From contig CAAFHX010000004.1 in NCBI GenBank assembly GCA_900762815.1, positions 1 through 38,854 of the forward strand: a DNA stretch of 38,854 bases, given 5' to 3'. The notes beneath the pieces were generated by a model, which had not been told where the DNA came from, ran no database searches, and saw only the letters and a list, made by a program, of their open reading frames with translations. Below are positions 7,263 to 15,942 of this stretch, in pieces. A program made the position numbers and the translations under genes. This DNA comes from Candidatus Avelusimicrobium facis (GTDB taxonomy: Bacteria; Elusimicrobiota; Elusimicrobia; Elusimicrobiales; Elusimicrobiaceae). How positions within the stretch are numbered: the first letter of the stretch is position 1; every line of letters begins with the position of its first letter.

Positions 7263-9878
7263 TTAGCGCGTGGGCGCGCGTAACGAATCCAACAAGTTCT
7301 TTGAGTCGGAAATCGTCGGGTCCAAAGCACCCGTAACCGCATTGTAATTGAAGCGGTACGAGATTTTAAAGCTTTGCGGATTCTCCGGCGGTACCTTGAC
7401 CAGCACGGAATAATTATCCGGCTCTACGGCGGTGGTAATGTTCCACTCTATCAGGCCCTGGGCCGCCGGATGGCGCGAATTAATCAGCTGTTGCAAGGTT
7501 TGTCCGTTGACCATGGGCAGGTTTTTCACCCGCGTCAAAATAGCGTCCATGGGATTGGTCTGCGTTTGCAGGGGTTGCGGGGCGATTTGGCTGTCCACTC
7601 CGGCGGGCAACTGCATCGGCTGCGCCGCGGTGCCCGGTTGGCCCAGCAATTCCTCCATCTGCTCCTCCTGCGCCTGCACTTCCTCTTGGTTGGCCGGAGA
7701 CTTGATGAAATTGAGGCCGGCGGGCAGCAGCTCTAAGTACGCCAGCATCACATAAATCAGCGCCAAAATCACCACCGACACCAACGCCCCCAAGATGACC
7801 TTGGTCAGGTTGGCCGAAGGCTGCCGGTAATCGGCGGCTTTCATATCGTGCTGGGTGTTGATATCCAGGCCCGAATCGGACAAATCCAAGCGTTCCGTCT
7901 CGGCGGGCTCTTGCACCATCGGCACGGTTTTGATGTCCATGGTGGCGCCGCGTTTGGTTTTGATGGTGTTTTCCAAAATAACTTTGGAAAGGCTCAAGTC
8001 CGTGTTGGCGTCTTTTTTATCCGGCACGATTTCTTCAATAAATTCCGTTTTGACTTCCGGCGTTACATTGGCGGCTTGTTCCACGGCTTGTTGGGCCGCT
8101 TCGGTAGAGCCGGGCAGCGACCCGGCCTGCGCCTTTTCTTTTTGCAGGCGAATTTTTTGTTCTTCCAGCAAGGCCTTTTCCGATTTGGCCTCAGCCGGCG
8201 GGATAAAGTCCGAAATCAGGTAGGTGGAGCCTTCCTTGAGTTCCACTTCCGTCATATCGTTGGGATTATAAAAGCCCTTTCCCTCCGGCAAAGTAGCCTC
8301 TTGTTGGGCCGGCAGCTCGACGGGTTGGGCCGCCGGGGGCTCTTGCGCTTGCGGCTGTGCGGCTTGCGGGGCCGGCTCGGCCGGGGCATCCTCAGGCAAC
8401 GGGAAATCGTCAGCGGCGGCGCGGCGTTCGGTAAAGGCCTCGTCCAGGTCCGATTGGGAAATCAGCCCTTCCGTTTCCGTATTTTCCAATTTTTTGCCGG
8501 GCACCAATTCCTTCACCGTTTCCGTTACTTCTTTCACTTCGCCTTCGGGAGCGTCGGGGTTCATCGGGGTTAAGGCCTCGGCCATAGCAGCCAAATCCGG
8601 GGTCGGTTGCGCCACTTCGGCCGGTTGCGGGGCAGGCTGCTGCGCCGGGGTTGCTTCGTCCCCGACAATATTGAGCTGCGGCTGGTCGGCCAAGTCCAAG
8701 GATTGTTTATCTGCGGGCAAGTCGGCTTCTGCGCTGTCCGTTTGCGGTTGGGTTTCTAACTTATCCAAATCCAACACCGGGGCCGCGGCAGGCTCCGCCG
8801 CCGAATCTGCGGCCTCTTGCTCCTTTTGGGCTTCTTGCAAGGTTTGCAAGATTAAATCGTTTTGCTGGGCGGGCGCGGTAATCTCATTGATGATTTCTTC
8901 GCGTTTTTCCTCGCTGATTGGCAAGGGTTGCTCCGCCGGGGCCGGCTCTGCGGCCTGGGGTTCTTCCTCCGGCTGTTTGGCAGACGGCACGACAGGTTCC
9001 TCTGCTTTTGGCTCGGGTTGCTCTTGCGGTGCGGATTCCGCCGGAGCGGGTTCTTCCTTTTTGTCGTCTTTCGCGCTCAAAGCGGCCGCAGCGGCCACCC
9101 CCGCGCCGGCGGCAGCGGCTGCCGTAACGGGAGAGAGCAAATCTTGGAACGTAGCTTCTTTTTCTTCCTCGGTCTGTTCTTTGGCTCCGTACAAAGAGTC
9201 CAGGGCCGAGCGCAGCACCACTTCTTCCCCGCCTTTATCGGCCGGGTTTTTGGCAGAGCCGATTTGGATTTCATCTAAAAAGTCAATGGGCTTGTCGGTG
9301 GCGGTAGAGCTGGCTTGCGCCACCAAAGATTCGGCGTGGTGTACCAGGCTTTCCGTATCGGTAATGACGCCCTCTTCCGTGACGGGCTCCTCCTGGCCGG
9401 CCGGGGCGGGCTCTTTGGCGGTGGGAGCCAAAGGCTCGGCGGCGGGCAAGGGCTGCGTCAGGGCCGGGGCAGGCGTAGAAACGGGCGCGGCGGCAGCCGC
9501 AGCCGAAGCGGCCAGCGCCTGGTCCAGCTTGCCCTTTAAATCTTCAATTTCCCGGGTCAGGTTGTCAATTTTTTCAATCAAAATTTGGGTGGCGGCATGA
9601 TCCTGCGTCAGCGGCTGCGTTTGCAACGCGGCGGCATTTTCCTCTTGCGTGGCCGGGTGCGTCTGCCACTCCTGCTGCGTCAGCGGGGTGCGCGTCATGG
9701 TTTTTGTCGCATCGTCAAATTCAAAAACGGTGGAAGCCTTGACCCATTCCTGGCTGGCTCCTTCTTCTATTTCCTCGCTGCAGATCAGCGTCTCCGGCGT
9801 AAAGCCGTTTAACGTGGCCAGTTTGTCTTCTTCAAACGGTCCGTCCACTTTATCATTGATGTAGACCCAGTATCTCAT
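7263..9878 (-). CDS. GYF_2-domain, low-complexity, single-pass membrane protein
   Basis: The first 60 residues match a GYF_2 (DUF4339) domain: RYWVYINDKVDGPFEEDKL, then WVKAS. A very long Ala/Pro/Glu/Gln-rich acidic linker follows (about residues 70-700). Then comes one membrane segment (VILGALVSVVILALIYVMLA, about 725-745) and a C-terminal part with a mixed alpha/beta pattern (QTLQQLINSRHP, then a YSVLVKVP strand) that would lie across the membrane. GYF_2 domains are protein-interaction modules in bacteria. The long charged linker could span the cytoplasm or reach a partner. The low complexity creates long false ORFs on the other strand. I do not know its function. The start is supported by the GYF_2 domain beginning at once. 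Confidence 0.75.
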   Translation of the reverse strand: MRYWVYINDKVDGPFEEDKLATLNGFTPETLICSEEIEEGASQEWVKASTVFEFDDATKTMTRTPLTQQEWQTHPATQEENAAALQTQPLTQDHAATQILIEKIDNLTREIEDLKGKLDQALAASAAAAAAPVSTPAPALTQPLPAAEPLAPTAKEPAPAGQEEPVTEEGVITDTESLVHHAESLVAQASSTATDKPIDFLDEIQIGSAKNPADKGGEEVVLRSALDSLYGAKEQTEEEKEATFQDLLSPVTAAAAAGAGVAAAAALSAKDDKKEEPAPAESAPQEQPEPKAEEPVVPSAKQPEEEPQAAEPAPAEQPLPISEEKREEIINEITAPAQQNDLILQTLQEAQKEQEAADSAAEPAAAPVLDLDKLETQPQTDSAEADLPADKQSLDLADQPQLNIVGDEATPAQQPAPQPAEVAQPTPDLAAMAEALTPMNPDAPEGEVKEVTETVKELVPGKKLENTETEGLISQSDLDEAFTERRAAADDFPLPEDAPAEPAPQAAQPQAQEPPAAQPVELPAQQEATLPEGKGFYNPNDMTEVELKEGSTYLISDFIPPAEAKSEKALLEEQKIRLQKEKAQAGSLPGSTEAAQQAVEQAANVTPEVKTEFIEEIVPDKKDANTDLSLSKVILENTIKTKRGATMDIKTVPMVQEPAETERLDLSDSGLDINTQHDMKAADYRQPSANLTKVILGALVSVVILALIYVMLAYLELLPAGLNFIKSPANQEEVQAQEEQMEELLGQPGTAAQPMQLPAGVDSQIAPQPLQTQTNPMDAILTRVKNLPMVNGQTLQQLINSRHPAAQGLIEWNITTAVEPDNYSVLVKVPPENPQSFKISYRFNYNAVTGALDPTISDSKNLLDSLRAPTR

Positions 9879-9978
9879 TGTTTTCCCACCCTGATTTTTT
9901 AAAATAAACCGCTACGATACAAGCATAGCAAATTATCACGCCTTTTTACAGCTTTTTTTATAACTTTTGTATAGTTAT

Positions 9979-11544
9979 TTAGCCCTGCTGGCTGGCCGCG
10001 CGGGCCTTTTTGTACATTTGCAGCAAGGTGTCCAGCTCCTCGGCGGAGGTTTTGTGCCTCTGGATGTTGGCCATCATGTCGCTGACCAACTCCAGCGAAG
10101 AGCCGCTTTCCAGCATGTCCAGCACAAAGGAGGAAATCCGCGTGTCGGACGTGCCGTTTAATTCCCCCACCAAGGCAGCCAAGGCAAACTCATGCTTGGC
10201 CCGGTCTGACTTCCAAAAGGTATAGGGCGCGAGGGATTTTTCAAAAAATTCGGTAATTTCCTGTGCGGGTTTGGTGCCCAGATAATTTTTTAACGCTTCC
10301 GGGGCCAAGCCCTGGGTCAGGGTTTGGGCTTTTACATCGCGCAGATACGCGGCTTGCTTGCGGGCCTCTTCTAAGCTTAACGTGCCCAGCAGCACCTTGC
10401 AGGCCAGCTCTTTGTTTTCCAAGGCTTCCTGGCAATGGGGCAGCTCGGCTAAAATTTCATCCATTTCCCGTTCTATTTGCACATAGGTTTTTTGCCCGGC
10501 AAAGCGTTTGGCAATGTCATACTCGTAGCCGGCGTAAGCCTCTTTTTTGGACAAGGCCGAACGCAACAGCGTGCGTTCGCGGCGCAACGCGGCCTTTTGT
10601 TGGGCTTGTTCAAACACCTTTTCCGTGCCGTCTAAAAGCACCTGCACGGCCAGGCCCAAGTTTTCCTCTTTTTGGTTGACGTGCGGCAAGCGCTTGAGTA
10701 CGGCGTCAAAGGCATCTAAAATGTCCTGCGGGGTTTTGACCTTGAGGTAGCGGCAGGCGATAATCATCAGGTCTTCTTCCAAAATTTGCCCGCCCAGCAA
10801 TTTGGAGGTCAACGCAATGTCTTGCGCGTCCTTGGCCGTGATTTGGCAAAGCAAAGCCTTTGCCGCCAGCGAAGCGCAGAGTTTTTCATCGGTATTGATT
10901 TTGAGCAAAGTCTGCAGCAGTTGCGTAAAATGTTCTTCAAAGCGCACGGCCCCCGGGGCGGTGTACATAGCCAGCAGCGCCGCCGTGATTTTGACAGACA
11001 AATGGTAGCGGTCGGCGGTTTGGTAAATGGCCGTTTTATTTTGACGCAGGACTTTTTCGTTTTGCGGCAAATCCTGCTGCGCCCGGGCGATCAGTTTGTC
11101 CAAGGCGTGTTGGGCCTTGTCGGCATCGGGCATATCCTTGCGGTCGCGTACGTCCTTGAGCGCGGCGGCAAATTCTTTGTCAAAAAACCGCCGCGATCCA
11201 AACGAGGCATAATAGTTGAGCAGCAAATCAACCGCCTCGGGGCGGGCGTCTAAAGCGTTGGTCAGCTCTGCTACGGAGACGGCATTGTTATACACACGCA
11301 GCTGGCGCAGCGCAGCGGGCAGGGTGATTTCATCCAGCAGAATTTTAGCCACAATGGTGTCGGCCATTTCCCCCCCGTCGCCTAATTGGGCGGAAATATC
11401 GGCAATGTCTTGCTGCAGACGAGAAACGGATTTTTTGTTCTCCAGCGTATAGACCAGCTTGGCGGCGTAGTCGTCGTCAATATTAGGAAGCATTTTGTAG
11501 ATGGTGCCTAACATTCCGCTGCGTTTGGTGGCTTTTTCTGTCAT
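9979..11544 (-). CDS. Unknown 521-aa all-helical protein
   Basis: I do not recognise this protein. It is predicted soluble, with no signal peptide or membrane segment, and is almost entirely amphipathic helix rich in Ala, Leu, Lys and Glu. Several segments of similar style (for example KLLGGQILEEDLMIIACRYL, and KELACKVLLGTLSLEEARKQ) suggest degenerate helical hairpin repeats, perhaps an alpha-solenoid scaffold. It is the last gene of the operon, 10 bp after the cyclodeaminase-family gene, whose stop codon lies near its AGAGG. A structure prediction would be needed to place it. Confidence 0.6.
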   Translation of the reverse strand: MTEKATKRSGMLGTIYKMLPNIDDDYAAKLVYTLENKKSVSRLQQDIADISAQLGDGGEMADTIVAKILLDEITLPAALRQLRVYNNAVSVAELTNALDARPEAVDLLLNYYASFGSRRFFDKEFAAALKDVRDRKDMPDADKAQHALDKLIARAQQDLPQNEKVLRQNKTAIYQTADRYHLSVKITAALLAMYTAPGAVRFEEHFTQLLQTLLKINTDEKLCASLAAKALLCQITAKDAQDIALTSKLLGGQILEEDLMIIACRYLKVKTPQDILDAFDAVLKRLPHVNQKEENLGLAVQVLLDGTEKVFEQAQQKAALRRERTLLRSALSKKEAYAGYEYDIAKRFAGQKTYVQIEREMDEILAELPHCQEALENKELACKVLLGTLSLEEARKQAAYLRDVKAQTLTQGLAPEALKNYLGTKPAQEITEFFEKSLAPYTFWKSDRAKHEFALAALVGELNGTSDTRISSFVLDMLESGSSLELVSDMMANIQRHKTSAEELDTLLQMYKKARAASQQG

Positions 11545-11554
11545 GGGCGGCCTC

Positions 11555-12124
11555 TTAACAAGATTTTAAAAATACGTCTATGTGCTGGTGCAATTTTTTG
11601 CTCCAGTCTTCGTTTTGGATAAACACCAAATTGGCCCGGATGTTTTCCACGCAGCAGCGCACCGCGCTTTTGAGCAGGTACTGCGCGCAATAAATATCGG
11701 ATAAAATAACCGGGGCAATGAGGTCTTTGAATAAATCAATTTCCCGCAAACAGGCGATGGCGGTCGTAGCCGTATCAACCGGGACGCGGGCGGCGTAAAT
11801 CAGGGCGTCCTCCATGGCTTTGGGCCGGTCGGCATCTTCCTTGGGCAGTTTTTTAGCGACGATGAACGCACTGTATGCGGCTCCGTCTTCGGCGATAAAA
11901 TTATTCAGCTGCGTTTTTAAAGCCCCCAGCTTGCGGATGTGCCGGGCCAAGCGGTCTTTGGTCTCTTGCGAGGTGGCTTTTTTAAGCACGGTGGTTTGCG
12001 CCGCCATCAGCGCCAAAGAGCAGCCCATGGCCGCCGCCATGGCCGCCGCCGCCCCGCCACCGGGGGTGGGGTCTGCAGAGGCCAAGGCCTGATTAAATTT
12101 TTCCGCCGCTTTAAACCATTCCAT
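11555..12124 (-). CDS. Cyclodeaminase/cyclohydrolase (FTCD_C/FchA) family protein
   Basis: The 189-aa protein carries the family signature near its start, DPTPGGGAAAAMAAAMGCSL, followed by LM and the long helices typical of the formiminotetrahydrofolate cyclodeaminase fold. A stand-alone enzyme of this family (FchA) converts formimino-THF to methenyl-THF, or acts in methenyl-THF cyclohydrolysis, in the cytoplasm. Length agrees with single-domain members. It lies inside an operon with a HAD phosphatase and two EamA transporters, none of which is a folate gene, so the substrate is uncertain. AAGGAGC before the ATG supports the start. Confidence 0.8.
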   Translation of the reverse strand: MEWFKAAEKFNQALASADPTPGGGAAAAMAAAMGCSLALMAAQTTVLKKATSQETKDRLARHIRKLGALKTQLNNFIAEDGAAYSAFIVAKKLPKEDADRPKAMEDALIYAARVPVDTATTAIACLREIDLFKDLIAPVILSDIYCAQYLLKSAVRCCVENIRANLVFIQNEDWSKKLHQHIDVFLKSC

Positions 12125-12133
12125 ACAAGCTCC

Positions 12134-12982
12134 TTACATAATTGTGCCGGAGGGTAAATCCGAATATTTTTTAATGCGCAGCATTTTCAAGCGGTCCTCG
12201 TCAATGCCGGTGCGGCTGAAGAAGACGTGTTCAATGGCGCTGGCGGGTGAAATGTAAATGCCGCGCTTGACACCCTTGGGGTCGGTATGGAGACCCAGCC
12301 ACACATAAAAGGTGGGGATGTCGTTGAAATTTTTAATTTCCAGCTCCGCCGCCGCCCGTTGCAACAGGTGCGCGTCGCCAAAGCCGCCCGTCATGGCCGC
12401 GCTGTGAAAGCCGCAGTTTTTGGCAGCCAATACGTCGCGGTGCGTATCGCCCACCACATATACTTGGTCCGGGGTAAATGGGGTTTTGCAAAGCTTTTCG
12501 GCCCGTTTGACGGCGGCTTTAAGCATGTCTTCGCGCCGGTGGCCGTCCTCGCCGTAGCCGCCGCAGATAAAATATTTTGCCAGGCCCGAGGGAGCCAATT
12601 TAATTTGCGCGCCTTGCTCAATATTGCCGGTGCCCAGCCCCAGCACGATGTCCTTTTCCTTGGAAAGTTTTTCCAACAGTTTTTTGATGCCGGGCATCAG
12701 TTTATAGGCTTTCTTTTTGCACCCGGCCTGCACTTCGGCGGGCAAGAGCTCTAAGTATTTGTTGTGAATTTTTTTAATCTCTGCCTTGGGGGCTTTTTTG
12801 CCTTTGACCAGCTCATAGACAATGGCAAAATTGTCCGTGTCGGTCCGGCCGGAAATCAAACTGTGTTCAAATTGGGGTTCTTGTCCATACAAGGCTTTGA
12901 CCGCCTTGACCAGCGCGGTGCGTCCGGCGCCCGCCGCTGAAACCAATGTGCCGTCCAAATCAAAAAGTACCAATTTTTTCAT
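12134..12982 (-). CDS. HAD-family hydrolase, phosphoglycolate phosphatase-like
   Basis: The 282-aa protein shows the HAD motifs in order: DLDGT (motif I, residues 8-12), GLGTGN (motif II), a Lys in the KAAVKRAEKL region, and VVGDTHRDVLAAKNCG (motif IV, with the acidic GDTHRD). An alpha-helical cap lies between motifs I and II, as in Gph-type phosphatases that act on small phosphorylated metabolites. A C-terminal tail of about 55 residues (ISPASAIEHVFFSRTGI onward) goes beyond the usual fold. Its start overlaps the upstream EamA stop by four bases (ATGA), so translation is coupled. Specific substrate unknown. Confidence 0.85.
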   Translation of the reverse strand: MKKLVLFDLDGTLVSAAGAGRTALVKAVKALYGQEPQFEHSLISGRTDTDNFAIVYELVKGKKAPKAEIKKIHNKYLELLPAEVQAGCKKKAYKLMPGIKKLLEKLSKEKDIVLGLGTGNIEQGAQIKLAPSGLAKYFICGGYGEDGHRREDMLKAAVKRAEKLCKTPFTPDQVYVVGDTHRDVLAAKNCGFHSAAMTGGFGDAHLLQRAAAELEIKNFNDIPTFYVWLGLHTDPKGVKRGIYISPASAIEHVFFSRTGIDEDRLKMLRIKKYSDLPSGTIM

Positions 12983-13872
12983 TTTGCTGCATCTCCTTGT
13001 TTACCTACGGTGCCTGTTACAATATAAGCTCCGCCCAGGGCCAATATCAGGCCAAGTATTTTAAAAAGGGTCAGCTTGTCCAGCCCCAACAGCACAGACA
13101 GGACAAACGTCATCACCGGATAAGAGAGGATAATGGCCGTCGCCTTACCCAGCGCCATATGGCGTATGGCATAATACCAAACGGTATTGCCCAAAAAATA
13201 GTTAATTGCCGCACTAAAAGCCAAGGTCCCCCACAGGGCCGGGGTCGGCACAAACATCAGGCCTTGGGTGCACGCTACATATATTATAAGCAAAAACAGT
13301 GCCGGCAGAGCAAATAAAGCGCGCGCGGCGGCAATTTGCCCCGGCAACATAGCCGCGGGCAGCTTTTTGGCAAAGATGTGGCTGAGCTGGAACATCCACA
13401 GGCAGCCCACAATCATCAAATCCCCTTTCAGCTGCACGCTCAGCCCCGCCTGCCACAAGAGCACCGTTACCCCGGCAATGACCAGCACCGAGCCCCCCAA
13501 TTGCTTGAGGGTGGGGCGTTCGCCCAGCAGCAGCCATGCGAGCAGCAGCGAGTAGACAATTTCAAATTGGTTTAAAATGGCGCCGTTGGTGGGCGTGGTG
13601 TAATTGAGCGCAATCATAAACACCGTCATCGGCAGCGCCGTGCCCAGCGTGCCCAGCCCCAGGTATTGCCAAAAGAGCTTTTTGTCCAGCAGCAGCTTCC
13701 AGCCTCCCGTGCGGTTTAAATACGGGATAAAGCAAAGCACCGCGCCGACGCAGCTGAAGAATAAAAACAGCGCAGAGGTAACATAGGGGACGGCGTATTT
13801 GGCCACCACCAAATTGGCCGCGGTAATGAACCAGGCCAACCAAATGGCCACGGCGGGAGATAGTTTTTTCAT
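12979..13872 (-). CDS. EamA/DMT-family transporter (first of a tandem pair)
   Basis: The 297-aa product is almost entirely hydrophobic, with about ten helices in two EamA repeats: a first half ending LGERPTLKQLGGSVLVIAG and a second half ending LGLDKLTLFKILGLILALGG. EamA proteins are inner-membrane exporters or importers of metabolites such as amino acids and nucleobases. It resembles the next gene upstream in length and sequence (shared TALPMTVF/TALPFSIL, AAAR, ILSYPV/YLSYPV), so the two arose by tandem duplication or pair up. It overlaps both neighbours by four bases (ATGA). The substrate cannot be read from sequence. Confidence 0.85.
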   Translation of the reverse strand: MKKLSPAVAIWLAWFITAANLVVAKYAVPYVTSALFLFFSCVGAVLCFIPYLNRTGGWKLLLDKKLFWQYLGLGTLGTALPMTVFMIALNYTTPTNGAILNQFEIVYSLLLAWLLLGERPTLKQLGGSVLVIAGVTVLLWQAGLSVQLKGDLMIVGCLWMFQLSHIFAKKLPAAMLPGQIAAARALFALPALFLLIIYVACTQGLMFVPTPALWGTLAFSAAINYFLGNTVWYYAIRHMALGKATAIILSYPVMTFVLSVLLGLDKLTLFKILGLILALGGAYIVTGTVGKQGDAAK

Positions 13873-14750
13873 TTTGGCTCCTGTTGTTTTTTAACGATAA
13901 AGCTGACCCAATACGCCCCGGCCAAGGTAAGCAGCAGACCGAAGAGCTGATAAAGGTGCGGCTGTTCCATGCCCAGCAGTACAGAGAGCACAAAGGAAAG
14001 CACCGGATAGGATAGATAAATGGCCGTGATTTTACTTAAATCCAGCGAGCGCAGGGCTTGGTACCACAAAATCATCGCCCAGCCGTATTTAAAAATCCCC
14101 GTGTAAAACAACACGCCCAAGGACCGGCCCCCCGGTTCAAACGTAAAGCCGTTTTGCCAAACTAAAAAGGCCAAAATCACCGCCAACGCCGGCAAGGCGT
14201 AGACATTGCGCGCCGCGGCGATGAGGCGGTGGTCTAAGTGTTTGGGCAGCTTTTTAGCCAGGCAAGAGGCCGCCTGTAACATCCAGGTGCAGCCCACCAC
14301 CATCAGGTCCCCCGTCCAGCGGACAGAGTAATGTTCTTTAAGCAGGATGAGCACCACGCCGCCTAAAATCAGAGCGCTGCCCAGCAGCTGCCCACGGCTG
14401 GGGCGTTCCCGCAAGAAAACAGAGGCAATCAGCAGCGAGTAAAGCAGCTCAGATTGCTGCAGAATGGCGGCATTGCCCGGCGTGGTGTAGTGCAAAGCCC
14501 ACAGCAAAATGGAAAAAGGTAATGCCGTGCCGAAAGTGCCGATGAACAAAAATTTCCAAATGGTTTCTTTGGCAAACAAGGTGCGCCATTGATGATGGCG
14601 CGTCAACCACGGGGCAAAAAACGCCACCGCCAGCAAAGTACCCAAAAAGACCAATAAGGCCGGGCTGATTACGCCTACGGCATAACGCCCCGCAATGGGC
14701 GAAAAGCCGACAATCGCCCAACACAACCATACGGCTAGCAAAGGATTCAT
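13869..14750 (-). CDS. EamA/DMT-family transporter (second of the pair)
   Basis: With the ATG at 14750 the product is 293 aa, begins MNPLLAVWLCWAIVGFSP and has about ten helices. The frame stays open much further upstream, but that extension runs through the promoter and into the antisense of the tRNA and is not real. GGAG lies five bases before the ATG. It shares many positions with the downstream EamA gene. This is the first gene of the five-gene operon that ends at 9979. An EamA pair may form a heterodimer, as small multidrug-type pairs do, but this is speculation. Confidence 0.85.
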   Translation of the reverse strand: MNPLLAVWLCWAIVGFSPIAGRYAVGVISPALLVFLGTLLAVAFFAPWLTRHHQWRTLFAKETIWKFLFIGTFGTALPFSILLWALHYTTPGNAAILQQSELLYSLLIASVFLRERPSRGQLLGSALILGGVVLILLKEHYSVRWTGDLMVVGCTWMLQAASCLAKKLPKHLDHRLIAAARNVYALPALAVILAFLVWQNGFTFEPGGRSLGVLFYTGIFKYGWAMILWYQALRSLDLSKITAIYLSYPVLSFVLSVLLGMEQPHLYQLFGLLLTLAGAYWVSFIVKKQQEPK

Positions 14751-14777
14751 ACATACTCCGAAGTGAAAGATATATAA

Positions 14778-14786
14778 ATTATACCA
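14778..14786 (-). promoter_or_regulatory. Extended -10 promoter of the EamA operon
   Basis: The minus strand reads TGGTATAAT about 27 bases before the ATG at 14750. No convincing -35 is seen. Confidence 0.55.
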
Positions 14787-14872
14787 AATCCGGCGGACGA
14801 TTTCCGACGGAAAAACATAGCACGGCCCGCCGGTATGGCACCGGGCGCTTGGGGACTGTTTGCGCGGCGGGT

Positions 14873-14902
14873 TTGCCCCGGAAGCAAAAATTTTGCTAAA
14901 AT
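14873..14902 (+). promoter_or_regulatory. Putative promoter of tRNA-Leu
   Basis: TTGCCC (14873-14878), an 18-bp spacer and TAAAAT (14897-14902), 75 bp upstream of the tRNA. Apart from this, 14787-14977 holds no gene that I can see. Confidence 0.4.
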
Positions 14903-14977
14903 AAATAAGCAGTCGGAAAAGCCCCAAGCAAAGCAGGGGCTCCAACGGCGGCAAATCCCTCGTAGGACAATTTTTTA

Positions 14978-15059
14978 GCGCGGGTGGCGGAATTGGTATA
15001 CGCGTGCGTTTGAGGGGCGCATGCCTCACGGCTTGGGGGTTCGAGTCCCCCCTCGCGCA
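14978..15059 (+). tRNA. tRNA-Leu (anticodon GAG)
   Basis: The acceptor GCGCGGG (14978-14984) pairs with CTCGCGC (15052-15058) with one G-U. An anticodon stem TGCGT/GCGCA holds the loop TTGAGGG, giving anticodon GAG. The variable arm TGCCTCACGGC and the T arm GGGGGTTCGAGTCCCCC are clear. The discriminator base is A. CCA is not encoded; the next bases are CAC. This tRNA borders the prophage and is the likely attachment site. Confidence 0.95.
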
Positions 15060-15072
15060 CACTATCAATACA

Positions 15073-15115
15073 AAGGCATTTTTCAATAAACTCATTGAAA
15101 AATGCCTTCTTCTCT
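15073..15115 (+). terminator. Long perfect palindrome just after tRNA-Leu
   Basis: AAGGCATTTTTCAAT and ATTGAAAAATGCCTT form a perfect 15-bp stem around AAACTC. The following tract (CTTCTCTATAC) is weakly T-rich. It may terminate the tRNA transcript. Because it lies at the phage junction it may also be part of the attachment region. Confidence 0.6.
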
Positions 15116-15166
15116 ATACAAATGAATGATGATTAAAAAGCTTATCGTTTGTTATCGGAAAAACAA

Positions 15167-15203
15167 ATGGCAGTAAAATGGCAGTAAATTTGCCTTGGCA
15201 GAA
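15167..15203. repeat. TGGCAG direct repeats, candidate integrase arm sites
   Basis: ATGGCAGTAAA occurs twice in tandem (15167-15177, 15178-15188). A third, diverged copy, TTGGCAGAA, lies at 15195-15203. Short direct repeats beside a tRNA att site are what tyrosine integrases use as arm-type binding sites. Between the palindrome and the Panacea gene (15116-15360) I see no coding sequence. Confidence 0.45.
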
Positions 15204-15360
15204 GAATTATTTTTGGATTGGAGAATGTCTTTAGAAAATTCTTGCAAGGTTTCAAAATTTCAATTCTGTAAACAAAGACTTGAAAAAAGAGGTTTTTATT
15301 GCTAGACTACAAAAAAGTAAATTCTGCTCTCACATCACGCTGAGGAGAGGATTTATAAAA

Positions 15361-15369
15361 TGGTATAAT
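15361..15369 (+). promoter_or_regulatory. Extended -10 promoter, apparently giving a leaderless mRNA
   Basis: TGGTATAAT ends seven bases before the ATG at 15376, so transcription would begin at or next to the start codon. There is no TTGACA-like -35. GAGGAGAGG further upstream is followed only by ATG-GTA-TAA, a three-codon dead end. Confidence 0.55.
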
Positions 15370-15375
15370 AAGATT

Positions 15376-15942
15376 ATGATATTGTCGAAACCTTCTTTTA
15401 ATGAAGCGAAAGCTACAGGATTAGCCGCCTATTTACTAGAGATGGCTGGAGGAACCATGAACTACATGAAGCTAATTAAGCTCATGTATTTAGTGGATCG
15501 CGTTAGTTTGTGCGAAATAGGTCAATTTGTTACAAATGATGATATGTTTTCCTTGCACAATGGGCCACTACTTAGCAATGTGGATGATTTGATAACGGAA
15601 CCTTCTCGCCAAAAAACAGTTTGGGGAAAACACATTACAGCTCCGTCTAACTATGAAGTTTCTTTAACTTCTGCAAATCACAAAACTGTTCAAAGTATGC
15701 TATCTGATTACGAGGTGGAGGTTGCACAGCGCATTTTTCAGCAGTATGGGAAGATGGATAAGTGGGCACTGGTGGAGCATTTGCATAAGGTGTTGCCTGA
15801 GTGGAAGGACCCTGGACAGGGACATCGCAGTCCGATAAGTTTAGATGATATTTTTGCTGATTGCGGAAAGTCTTCTGAAGAGCGTCTGACGATTCTTCGT
15901 TACTTAAACGAGCAAGCCCAGGCGGAGCGTTTTTTCCAATGA
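15376..15942 (+). CDS. Panacea (DUF4065/SocA-like) antitoxin-type protein
   Basis: The 188-aa protein has the Panacea pattern: NEAKATGLAAYLLEMAGG, then MNYMKLIKLMYLVDR, DDMFSLHNGPLLSNVDDLI, and a C-terminal helical part. Panacea domains act as antitoxins against many unrelated toxin folds and usually sit in two-gene operons. The ATG at 15376 is chosen because it starts at the domain and follows the -10 box; an in-frame TTG at 15280 would add 32 residues before that promoter. Base composition is more AT-rich than the phage genes. The stop overlaps the next start by four bases (ATGA), and the pair stands at the tRNA-proximal end of the prophage. Confidence 0.85.
   Translation: MILSKPSFNEAKATGLAAYLLEMAGGTMNYMKLIKLMYLVDRVSLCEIGQFVTNDDMFSLHNGPLLSNVDDLITEPSRQKTVWGKHITAPSNYEVSLTSANHKTVQSMLSDYEVEVAQRIFQQYGKMDKWALVEHLHKVLPEWKDPGQGHRSPISLDDIFADCGKSSEERLTILRYLNEQAQAERFFQ

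Noticed and set aside
13869-15095. A 408-aa version of the second EamA protein
   Set aside because: The extra N-terminus would be translated from the antisense of the tRNA and through the TGGTATAAT promoter. The EamA fold starts at the ATG at 14750, with GGAG before it.
15116-15280. Integrase remnant next to the tRNA
   Set aside because: No frame on either strand gives integrase motifs. The repeats fit binding sites better than coding sequence.
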